Below are positions 53,688 to 61,416 of a stretch of 64,000 nucleotides of DNA, piece by piece. Within the stretch, counting starts at the first letter, position 1. Each line of letters begins with the position of its first letter. This DNA is from Candidatus Hadersleviella danica (GTDB taxonomy: Bacteria; Chloroflexota; Anaerolineae; Promineifilales; Promineifilaceae). The translations under genes and the position numbers were made by a program. The notes below the pieces were generated by a model that saw only the letters and a program-made list of their open reading frames with translations, had not been told where the DNA came from and ran no database searches. The DNA is taken from NCBI GenBank assembly GCA_016711405.1, contig JADJSZ010000028.1:23730-87729 (forward strand), written 5' to 3'.

Positions 53688-54122
53688 ATGCGTCATAAAG
53701 TAAGCGGCTGGCATTTAAGCCGCAACAGTGCCCAGCGCACTGCGTTGCGTAAGAATTTGATTGGCGATCTGTTCGCACATGGTGAGATTGTGACCACGGA
53801 AGCAAAGGCGCGTATGTTGCGCCCTGCGGCCGAACGCATCATCACCATTGCCAAACGGGGCTTGGCCAAGGGTGGCAGTAGTGCCGTTCATGCTCGCCGC
53901 CTTGTGGCGGCACGTATTTTCCGCGACCGCGTGGTCGAAGAAGATGCGGCCTATGTTGAAGTGGATGCCCTCAAAAAGCTCTTCGATGAAATTGCACCCC
54001 GCTTTGCCGAGCGTCCCGGTGGTTATACGCGCCTGATTAAATTGCCGCGTCGCCAAGGGGATAACGCCAAAATGGCTTTGGTGCAATTGGTTGAAACAGC
54101 CAGTGAGGAAGCAACGAGTTAA
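53688..54122 (+). CDS. rplQ: Ribosomal protein L17
   Basis: 50S protein near the tunnel exit, 144 residues. MRHKVSGWHLSRNSAQRTALRKNL (in parts), HGEIVTTEAKARMLRPAAERI and FAERPGGYTRLIKLPRRQGDNAKMALVQLV (in parts) match. Usual place after rpoA. Confidence 0.96.
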   Translation: MRHKVSGWHLSRNSAQRTALRKNLIGDLFAHGEIVTTEAKARMLRPAAERIITIAKRGLAKGGSSAVHARRLVAARIFRDRVVEEDAAYVEVDALKKLFDEIAPRFAERPGGYTRLIKLPRRQGDNAKMALVQLVETASEEATS

Positions 54123-54206
54123 ACGAGTTGCTTTTTTAGCTGGGCTACTGTAGCCAAAAGCCATCGCACAAATGGCTTTGAGAATTAACAACGGAATGAG
54201 CGGACG

Positions 54207-54964
54207 GTGAAACGTTATCGAGCGACCCTTGCGTATGATGGAACTGCTTATTGCGGTTTCCAGCGGCAACGCAGTGGCCTACCTTCAGTGCAAGCTGAGG
54301 TGGAGCGGGCGTTGGGGGTCATTGCCCATCAGCCTGTTGGCCTTTTGGCGGCGGGGCGCACCGATAGTGGGGTTCATGCCACAGGTCAAATCATTTCGTT
54401 TGATTTGACATGGCGACATGGCTCCGAGAAGCTGTTGCGAGCGCTCAATGCGAATTTGCCCGATGATGTGGTGGTGCGCGAAGTTCAGGAAACAGGGGCG
54501 ACCTTTCATCCTCGGTTTGATGCACTGCGGCGGCGGTATGAGTATTTCATTCAGGAATGTCCAGATGGGATACGACGGCCGTTTACGCGCACACGCTACT
54601 GGCAATTGTTAGAAACGCTCGATATGGAACAGATGAACCTTGCGGCCGCACACTTGGTGGGAGAACATGATTTTGCCACCTTTGGTACACCTCTCCGCAG
54701 GGCGAAAGCACCATCCGTGAATTATTTGTGGCCAACTGGCGACGTGAAGCTGATTTGCTGATTTTCACGATTGAGGCCAATGCTTTTTTGTACCGCATGG
54801 TGCGAAGCGTGGTCGGCTCATTGAAGTTCGTTGGCGATGGTCGTTGGACAGTGGCGGAGTTCGTGGCAGGTTTTGCGGCGGCCGACCGCCAACAAGCGGG
54901 TACAACCGCTCCTGCACATGGACTTTATCTGGTCTCGGTGGTATACCCAGACCAAACCAGTTAA
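54207..54964 (+). CDS. truA: tRNA pseudouridine synthase A, one frameshift
   Basis: Modifies uridines 38-40 in tRNA anticodon arms, 252 residues when restored. YDGTAYCGFQRQ, AAGRTDSGVHATGQIISF (catalytic Asp in RTDSGVHA), RRYEYFIQE and LVGEHDFATF precede the break; ANAFLYRMVRSVVG and VAEFVAGFAAADRQQAGTTAPAHGLYL follow. One C is missing at 54690-54691; restoring it gives GTPSPQGESTIRELFVANW. GTG start at 54207. Confidence 0.93.
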
Positions 54965-55048
54965 ATTTAGCCCAAGATTGGTTACAAGTTGCTCGTGTGA
55001 ACGTTAGCCCAGACCTGTAACCTGTAACCGACATAAAAAGGTATTAGC

Positions 55049-55476
55049 ATGAAAACGTTTGTCACCAAACCAGCAGAAGTAGAACGGAATTGGGTTGTTG
55101 TGGATGCCCAAGGCCATACACTCGGCCGTTTGGCTTCTAAAATTGCGGCCATTTTGCGCGGCAAGAACAAGCCAAACTTTAGCCCCAATTTAGATGCCGG
55201 CGACTTTGTGATTGTCATCAATGCGGAAAAGATTGTCGTGACTGGCCGCCGCATGGATCAAAAATCGTATTACCGCCACTCTGGCTATCCCGGTGGTCTA
55301 AGTGAGACCACTTTGCGGGACTTGTTGCGGACGCACCCCACTCGGCCGATTGAATTTGCCGTGAAGGGATGTTGCCCAAGAACTCGCTCGGCCGCCAGAT
55401 GTTTAAGAAATTGAATGTGTATGCAGGGTGTGCTCATCCCCATGCCGCACAAAAACCCACGCAAGTAGAGCTTTAG
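55049..55476 (+). CDS. rplM: Ribosomal protein L13, one frameshift
   Basis: 50S early-assembly protein, 142 residues when restored. NWVVVDAQGHTLGRLASKIAAILRGK (in parts), DAGDFVIVINAEKIVVTG, YYRHSGYPGGLSE, then after the break MLPKNSLGRQMFKKLNVYAG and HPHAAQKP. One G is missing from GGGG at 55366-55368. It lies 85 bases after truA and 13 bases before rpsI, as usual. Confidence 0.94.
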
Positions 55477-55489
55477 GAGACGCATTCTC

Positions 55490-55897
55490 ATGGAAGATTT
55501 TGGACGTTATATCGAAGGTATCGGCCGTCGCAAGCGTGCCTCGGCTCGTGTACGCATCTACCCCGCCAACACGGGCAACGGTGCATTTGTGGTCAACGGC
55601 AAACCTGTGGATGAATATTTCCCCCGCTTGGGCGATTTTGCAGTGCTTTCTGGCCCTTTGGCTGATGCCGAATTGCTCAGCAAAATGGATGTGACGGTGT
55701 TGGTGCATGGCGGTGGTATCACTGGCCAGACTGATGCTGTGCGTTTGGGGTTGGCACGTGCCTTGGTCAAGTATGACCAAGAGATGCGCGGCCTTCTGCG
55801 CGAAAATGGTCATCTTTCCCGCGACCCCCGCGTGAAAGAGCGTAAGAAGCCCGGTCTTAAGCGTGCACGCAAGGCACCAACCTATACCAAACGGTAA
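55490..55897 (+). CDS. rpsI: Ribosomal protein S9
   Basis: 30S P-site protein, 135 residues. IGRRKRASARVRIYPAN (GIGRRK motif), VNGKPVDEYFPR, HGGGITGQTDAVRLGLARALVKYD (in parts), LSRDPRVKERKKPGLKRARKAPTYTKR (in parts) ending KAPTYTKR, close to the family SKR end. GGAGACGCATTCTC before ATG. Confidence 0.96.
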   Translation: MEDFGRYIEGIGRRKRASARVRIYPANTGNGAFVVNGKPVDEYFPRLGDFAVLSGPLADAELLSKMDVTVLVHGGGITGQTDAVRLGLARALVKYDQEMRGLLRENGHLSRDPRVKERKKPGLKRARKAPTYTKR

Positions 55898-55974
55898 GCG
55901 CGACAATTTGACAGTCACAAGGTACACGTTACAGGTTAATCTCTGAAATTTGTATCTTGTCCTTTTGGTGAAAG

Positions 55975-56002
55975 AAAAGGCGAGTGATGAACTCGCCTTT
56001 TT
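55975..56002 (+). terminator. Rho-independent terminator after rpsI
   Basis: AAAAGGCGAGT / ACTCGCCTTTT, five-base loop, TTTTT. It closes the ribosomal block. Confidence 0.8.
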
Positions 56003-56143
56003 GGTTTGGGGTATCGGCATCGGCCGCTGTGTTGGTAGAATAAATGGGTAATACCTTTTCATTTGGATATGAGTTATCAAGTTGGTTGTTCATCACCCGA
56101 ACTTGTAGCAATCTGTCATTTCATCCCCTAGGAGTTGGACAAG

Positions 56144-57607
56144 ATGGGCATCACCATTGTTCGTTTGGGGCCGGGCGACGGCCGTTACTTAACCCGTGAA
56201 GCGTGGGAAGTTTTGAGTACCACAGCGCATTTGTTTGTCCGCACAGCGTGGCACCCAGCGGTGGCGGATTTGCCCGCCACGGTGCAGGTGGCCAGTTTTG
56301 ACCACCTGTATGAGGCGGCCGATGATTTCACGACGGTGTATGCCCAAATTGTGGCTCATCTGCTGGCCGAAGGGCGCACGGCCGATATTGTCTATGCCGT
56401 GCCGGGGCATCCTTTTATGGGTGAGGCGACGGTGACGGCTCTGATAGGGCAAGCGGCCGAGGCGGGTATGCCCGTGCGGGTAGTGGAGGGGCTGAGCTTT
56501 GTTGAGCCGATGCTGACGGCCGTAAATCGGCAGACGGAGTGGGTGGTGGATGGCATGGAGGGGGTGCAGGTATGCGATGCGCTCGACTTGGTGGGGCAAG
56601 ATTACCCCCGCCTGCACGCCGACAGACCTGTTTTGGTGGGGCAGGTGTATAGCCGCGAGGTGGCCAGCGATTTGAAGCTGAATTTAACGGCCGTTTACCC
56701 CGACGAGCACCCCATCGCCCTGATTCATGGGGCGGGGGGCACGGCCGAACAAGTGGAGCGGCTCTGTTTATATGAGATTGACCGCAGTCCGCACATCACC
56801 CACCTAACCAGCCTTTACGTGCCGCCTTTGCCACAGGCCAGCGATTTAACGGCCTTGGCCGAGGCGATGGCGACGTTGCGCGGCCCGCATGGGTGTCCGT
56901 GGGACCAAGAGCAAACGCCGCAATCGTTGCGTTCGGGTTTGTTGGAGGAGGTGAGTGAGTTGCTGGTCGCTTTGGATGAGGATGATCCTGAGGCCATTTG
57001 CGAGGAGTTGGGGGATGTGTTGTTGCATGTGACGATGCAGGCGCAGATGGCGGCCGAGGAGGGTTTGTTCACCTTATCCGAGGTGATTGGGGGCATCCAC
57101 TCGAAAATTGTGCGCCGCCATCCCCATGTGTGGGGGGATGTGCAAGCGGGCGATAGTGAGCAGGTGGTGCAGAATTGGGCGGCCATTAAGGCACAGGAAA
57201 AAGGGGCGAAGCCGTCAAACTCGGTGCTAGAAAATCTGCCCGCGACGTTGCCTGCTTTGGCTTACTCTCAAAAAATACAGAACCGCGTCCGCAAAGTGGG
57301 CTTTGATTGGGTGGCGATTGAGGGGGTGTATGAGAAGTTGCAGGAGGAGATTGCCGAGTTGCAAGCGGCCGTGACCCCTGAAGAGCGCACTTTAGAATTG
57401 GGGGATATTCTGTTTGTGGTGGTAAACTTGGCTAAATGGTTGGGTGTGGAGGCGGAAATTGCGTTGCGCGAGGCGAATGTGCGTTTTAGCGGCCGTTTTC
57501 GCCTTGTTGAAGAGCTGGCCGCCGGACGGGGGCTTGTTTTGTCCCAACTCAGTGAGCCTGCTTTAACAGCGTTATGGTTAGAAGCGAAGGAAAATAGTAA
57601 AAAGTGA
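56144..57607 (+). CDS. mazG: Tetrapyrrole methylase-like / MazG nucleotide pyrophosphohydrolase fusion (YabN type)
   Basis: 487 residues. Residues ~1-215 resemble the tetrapyrrole methylase (SAM) fold: IVRLGPGDGRYLT and YAVPGHPFMGEATV. Residues ~230-485 are two MazG-like halves with LRGPHGCPWDQEQTPQSLRSGLLEEVSELLVAL (in parts), CEELGDVLLHV and a second EEIAELQAAV..LELGDILFVVVNLAKWLG. The Glu/Asp-rich EExxE..EExxD sites are present. MazG hydrolyses abnormal NTPs. ATG 56144 with GGAG nine bases upstream. The gene uses CGGCCG heavily. Confidence 0.9.
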   Translation: MGITIVRLGPGDGRYLTREAWEVLSTTAHLFVRTAWHPAVADLPATVQVASFDHLYEAADDFTTVYAQIVAHLLAEGRTADIVYAVPGHPFMGEATVTALIGQAAEAGMPVRVVEGLSFVEPMLTAVNRQTEWVVDGMEGVQVCDALDLVGQDYPRLHADRPVLVGQVYSREVASDLKLNLTAVYPDEHPIALIHGAGGTAEQVERLCLYEIDRSPHITHLTSLYVPPLPQASDLTALAEAMATLRGPHGCPWDQEQTPQSLRSGLLEEVSELLVALDEDDPEAICEELGDVLLHVTMQAQMAAEEGLFTLSEVIGGIHSKIVRRHPHVWGDVQAGDSEQVVQNWAAIKAQEKGAKPSNSVLENLPATLPALAYSQKIQNRVRKVGFDWVAIEGVYEKLQEEIAELQAAVTPEERTLELGDILFVVVNLAKWLGVEAEIALREANVRFSGRFRLVEELAAGRGLVLSQLSEPALTALWLEAKENSKK

Positions 57608-57658
57608 GTTGCTTTTTACTTTCTATCTTTCACTTTTCACTTCACTAAGGAGGTTGGC

Positions 57659-58372
57659 GTGGGTTTTGCCATACGGATTGCGCTTTATGTGGTAGCTGGG
57701 GCGCTATTACTTGGGGCGTTTTGGTTTTTCTTTCAGTCGCTTTCGGCGCGGTCATCGGCCACGAAACAGGCTTATGGCGTGGCGCGGCAAGCAGAGCGGC
57801 TGAAGATGATGCAGGCCACGTTTTGGGGTGTGGCACTGGTTATTTTTGCGTTGGTTTTTGGGGCTGTGGCTGTTCTGACAGCCCCCTCTGATGAGCCTGA
57901 GCCAACGGCCGAATCAACCAGCGAACCAACCCCAGCCGTGGCTGAACCAGCCCAGACGGTGGATGCGAGTATTTCGCCGACGGTGGATTTGACGGCCGTG
58001 GCACCGACTCCCACAGATGCCCCGCCATCGCCTACGTTCACCCCACTTCCCCCGTCTATTACCACCCCCGAAGCGGCTGAGCCAACGGCAACTACGGCCG
58101 AACCAACAGTGGCAGTGACTATTACCGTCGAGGCCACTCCTACCACCACTGGTTTGCCCTTTTTGTATGTGAATAGCCCTGTGGTGGGTCTCTATTTGCG
58201 GGTTGCGCCGAATGGGGAAATTGTGGAGCTATTAGAGCATCGGGCGGCGGTGACGTTGGTGGGGGAGAGCCAAATTGTGGAGGGGGTTGAGTGGGTGCGG
58301 GTAACGGCCGTGAGTGGTAGCCAAGGTTGGGTGGCGAGTGGGTTCCTTGTGACAACCCAACCCTCTGAGTGA
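57659..58372 (+). CDS. Membrane-anchored protein with SH3-like domain
   Basis: 237 residues. GTG 57659 follows AAGGAGGTTGGC. A first helix (~5-28) and a second (~51-75) surround a basic loop (RSSATKQAYGVARQAERLK). A Thr/Pro/Glu-rich exported stalk (80-155) follows, then a C-terminal bacterial SH3-like domain (~165-235: NSPVVGLYLRVAPNGEIVELL, VRVTAVSGSQGWVASGFL). Such domains bind cell-wall peptides. Similar in architecture to the kinase tail at 4577. Function is inferred. Confidence 0.75.
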   Translation: MGFAIRIALYVVAGALLLGAFWFFFQSLSARSSATKQAYGVARQAERLKMMQATFWGVALVIFALVFGAVAVLTAPSDEPEPTAESTSEPTPAVAEPAQTVDASISPTVDLTAVAPTPTDAPPSPTFTPLPPSITTPEAAEPTATTAEPTVAVTITVEATPTTTGLPFLYVNSPVVGLYLRVAPNGEIVELLEHRAAVTLVGESQIVEGVEWVRVTAVSGSQGWVASGFLVTTQPSE

Positions 58373-58392
58373 TGGGTGAGTTGAAAATACCC

Positions 58393-58420
58393 GTCGTGGC
58401 GCAATCTATTGCGCCACGAC
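58393..58420. repeat. Dispersed palindrome, copy 2 (perfect)
   Basis: GTCGTGGCGCAAT and ATTGCGCCACGAC, 13-base perfect arms with CT between. Matches the element at 7587-7614. Confidence 0.75.
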
Positions 58421-58469
58421 ATCTCCCACCATCCAAATGATTCTCTGGCGAATTTTGCCCTTGAGAAAC

Positions 58470-58499
58470 AAAAAAGCCGCTCTTAGAGCGGCTTTTTTG
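58470..58499. terminator. Bidirectional terminator
   Basis: AAAAAAGCCGCTCT / AGAGCGGCTTTTTT, with A and T runs on both sides, between the convergent genes at 57659 and 58516. Confidence 0.85.
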
Positions 58500-58515
58500 T
58501 TTCTAGTTAGCCAGA

Positions 58516-60352
58516 TTAGTCGGCGAGGCTGGAGAGGTAGTGGGAGCCGCGCCGCTCGATGTATTCGAGCGATTGGTGGCGGAAGTAGGTGTCGTATAGC
58601 TCGGCGTAATGGCCGTCGGCTTCTAGCAGCGTTTCATGGCTTCCCTGCTCGATGATTTGCCCTTTGGAGAGGACGACAATGCGGTCGGGCCGCGCGCACC
58701 GTGGAGAGGCGATGGGCGATGATAATGGCCGTTGTCTGCTTCATAATCAAATCGAGGGCTTGCTGGATTTGGGATTCGGTGAAGGGGTCAATGCTGGCCG
58801 TGGCCTCATCCAAAATGAAGATGCGCGGTTGGTGAACGAGCACGCGCATGAGGGCGACGAGTTGCCGTTGCCCCATCGAGAGACGGCTCCCCCGCTCCCC
58901 GACAGGGCTGTGCAAGCCGTTGGGCAATGTTTCCAGCCATTCGCCGTTGCCAATGAGGTTGGCATAGCGCATGATTTCGGCCTCGTTAATTTCGGGATTG
59001 CCATAGCGGATGTTTTCGGCCACTGTGCCATCAAACAAAAAGGGCACTTGGGAGACGATGCCGAGTTGGCGGCGGTAGGTGGGCAAATCGAGGGCGCGGA
59101 TGGATACGCCATCAATGAACAGCTCCCCTTCTTGGAATTCGTAGAAGCGGGAAATGAGCTTGATGATGCTGGATTTGCCTGCGCCTGTGTGCCCCACAAA
59201 GGCCACACTTTCGCCGGGGGCGATGCGGAGGCTGAATTTGTTCAGCACTTGCTCTTGCTTGGTGTAGCGGAAGGAGAGGTCGCGGAAGGTGATTTCGCCT
59301 TTGATGTTGGGGATTTGTTGGTGGGCGGTTTGTTTAACGGCCGTTTCTACGTCCATCAGCCCAAACACCCGCTCGCAGGCGGATAGCCCCGCTTGGAATT
59401 GGCTCCAGAACGAGGAGAGGTTAATGACGGGGAACCAAAAGCGGTCGGTGGTGGCGACGAAGAGATACCATGAAGCGAGGGAGATGACCCCCGCGAGGGC
59501 GGCACGGCCGCCGTAATAGACCAACCCGGCCGTGGCCAACCCCGAAAGCGTGTTTAGCACGGGGAAGATATTGGCCAGCACAAACCCACGCCGCAGGTTG
59601 ATGCCATAGGATTGTTGGTTGACCACCTTAAATTCTTCGTAGATGAACGCCTCTTGGCGGAAATTTTTGGCGATGCCAATGCCTGTAACCGCTTCTTGAA
59701 TGGATTTGTTGACCTCGCCCAGTACCCGTGACGATTGTTGGGTGACACGCCGTGCCAAGCGGCGAAAGCCGAGGGCGGTGAAGGCGACAAATGGGGCAAG
59801 CGCCAACACGGCCAAGGTCAGCACGATATCAATGGTGAAAAGCCAGACGATGAGGATGACGGCCACGAAAAGCTGATTGAGCATATCGAGGGCAAGGTTG
59901 ATGACTTGCCCAAATTCTTCCGTGTCGCTGGTGATGCGGCTGACGATGCGCCCCGAGCTAAATTCGTCGTAGAACGAGAGGTCTTGGTGGGCGGCGGCCG
60001 TAAATGCATCGCTCCGCATGGCCAGAATGATATCGGAGATGAGTTCGGCCGTGGCCTCGCGCCGAATCCAGTTCACCCCCCATGTGGCAACACCCACGAA
60101 AAAGACCACCCCAATTAAAATGCCCATCAAGAGTTGATTGTCCCCTTGCACCCCTTCCATGCTGGTCACGCCTTGGGCGATGACGATGGGCAGAGCCGCG
60201 CCCAAGATGGACAAGATGAAGGTGGTGATGGAGATGGAGATGACTTTGCGCCGATGCGGCCGAAAATAGCTCAAAATGCGCTGAATCAACGCTTTGTCAT
60301 TGTACTGTCGGTCGTAAGCCTCGGCATCGAGGCCGCTCATGATTGCCGCCAT
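58516..60352 (-). CDS. ABC-type exporter (transmembrane + ATPase), one frameshift
   Basis: Half-transporter of about 611 residues. N-terminal helices (~45-330) form the exporter membrane domain (SIQEAVTGIGIAKNFRQE coupling region). The ATPase domain has Walker A GHTGAGKSSIIKL, Q-loop IVSQVPFLFDG, signature LSMGQRQLVALMR, Walker B IFILDEATASID and H-loop IIAHRLSTVRAA. The frame breaks at 58687-58691: one extra C in GGCCC. Removing it yields ADRIVVLSKGQIIEQGSHETLL and a normal end at 58516. Substrate unknown (lipid, peptide or drug). A GAGG ribosome site precedes ATG 60352. Confidence 0.92.
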
Positions 60353-60445
60353 AGGATTTCCTCAAAGAATGTAGGGGGATGGTGATTCGGAGAGCCAGTT
60401 TAGGGATTTTGGATAGATGGTCAAGTAAGAGATGTGTTGTTTTAG

Positions 60446-60482
60446 ATAAAAAAGCCCTGCTTAAGCGGGTTAAGCAGGGCTT
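60446..60482 (-). terminator. Terminator of the pilin gene
   Basis: AAGCCCTGCTTAA / TTAAGCAGGGCTT, five-base loop. On the minus strand it is followed by six T. It ends the pilin transcript before the ABC exporter gene. Confidence 0.8.
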
Positions 60483-60510
60483 GCAGAGGTCTTTGCTACT
60501 CGCTCGGAAC

Positions 60511-60980
60511 TTAATCGGTACTCACCACAACTGTTTTGGCATTGCCATCGGGGTCAGTAATCGTGAAGGTGCAGGGGCAACCCAAAGTGTCGGCGTTGGC
60601 ATAAGATCTGCCATAGGTAGGCACTAATTCTGGGTGTTCTGTCCCATGTATTCCACATGTCCCATCGCTTGTGATGCCCCACCATCACGCGAAATTTGCA
60701 ACTGAACATTTGGGTCATACCCATCCTGATAATAGGCGCGAATATCAATTTTTCTGGCACCAGGATGATACTCCGCTTGTAAAATAGAGATGGTCTGCCC
60801 TTGTAGAGCATCGGTTACATCTTCAAACACTTCATTGAGCGTTGTTCCCAAAAATGAGAGCATGGTGATGACCACGATTGAGACGAGGACGAGAATGAGG
60901 GCGTATTCTACCAACCCTTGCCCGCGCTCTTTTCGTCTCTCATTATGCCACCACCACCAGCCAAGAAATTTTGCAAACAT
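60511..60980 (-). CDS. Flp/Fap-type pilin with C-terminal extension, one frameshift
   Basis: ATG 60980 follows AAAAGGAGATTATT. Residues 1-20 are a basic leader, then the prepilin motif GQGLVEYALILVLVSIVVITML, the GxxxxEY pattern of type IVb (Flp) pilins with a hydrophobic assembly helix. Translated as is, the protein stops after 118 residues. One missing G near 60677-60680 explains it: the adjacent frame continues to 60511 with a Cys-rich end, ADTLGCPCTFTITDPDGNA. The restored product would be ~156 residues. Downstream terminator at 60446. Confidence 0.75.
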
Positions 60981-61102
60981 GATTAATAATCTCCTTTTGA
61001 ATGGATAAACGAATAAAGCCAGAAAGCAAGCTTCACCTTCTGGTTTTGTTAACGGATTATGCAATTGTCTCGATGTTTGCTTTTCCTTAGCGATTTAACA
61101 GT

Positions 61103-61132
61103 GGATAGCCCCTTGGTAGGCTGGCACTATCC
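61103..61132. repeat. Core of the GATAGAG repeat loop
   Basis: GGATAG / CTATCC with the loop word CCTTGGTAGGCTGG. The inverse, CCAGCCTACCAAGG, is the loop of the repeat at 10367-10452. Confidence 0.5.
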
Positions 61133-61308
61133 TCTTTATTTTCCAGCTTTTTGGCTCAGATAACAAGAGGAAAAAATAGGCAATAGTCAATGAGTTACCC
61201 CCTTGGCAATTAGAGAGGGCGTTTTAATTGTGAAATGGGGTAAAACCACCTTAAAACGTACCATAAGTTAGTTCCTTCGGCATGATTCAAGCCATCTTTA
61301 CAACTTGG

Positions 61309-61363
61309 GACTGGGGACAAGGGACTGGAGGTCACAAGCGTCCCAAGTCCCTTGTCCCCAGTC
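61309..61363. repeat. 18-base inverted repeat GGGGACAAGGGACT
   Basis: GACTGGGGACAAGGGACT (61309-61326) and AGTCCCTTGTCCCCAGTC (61346-61363) are perfect inverse copies around a 19-base loop. Built from the word GGGACAAGGGACTGG. Confidence 0.7.
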
Positions 61364-61416
61364 AAAATTTGTAAAGATGTTCTCTCGAGGACTGTGAACC
61401 ATACCGTTCTTTCCTG

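Larger units (their letters stand above)
60981..61416. other. Intergenic region with two hairpins
   Basis: No gene is seen. Present are a repeat-core hairpin (61103-61132), an AT-rich stretch (61140-61290) likely to hold the minus-strand pilin promoter, and a long inverted repeat (61309-61363). Confidence 0.5.
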
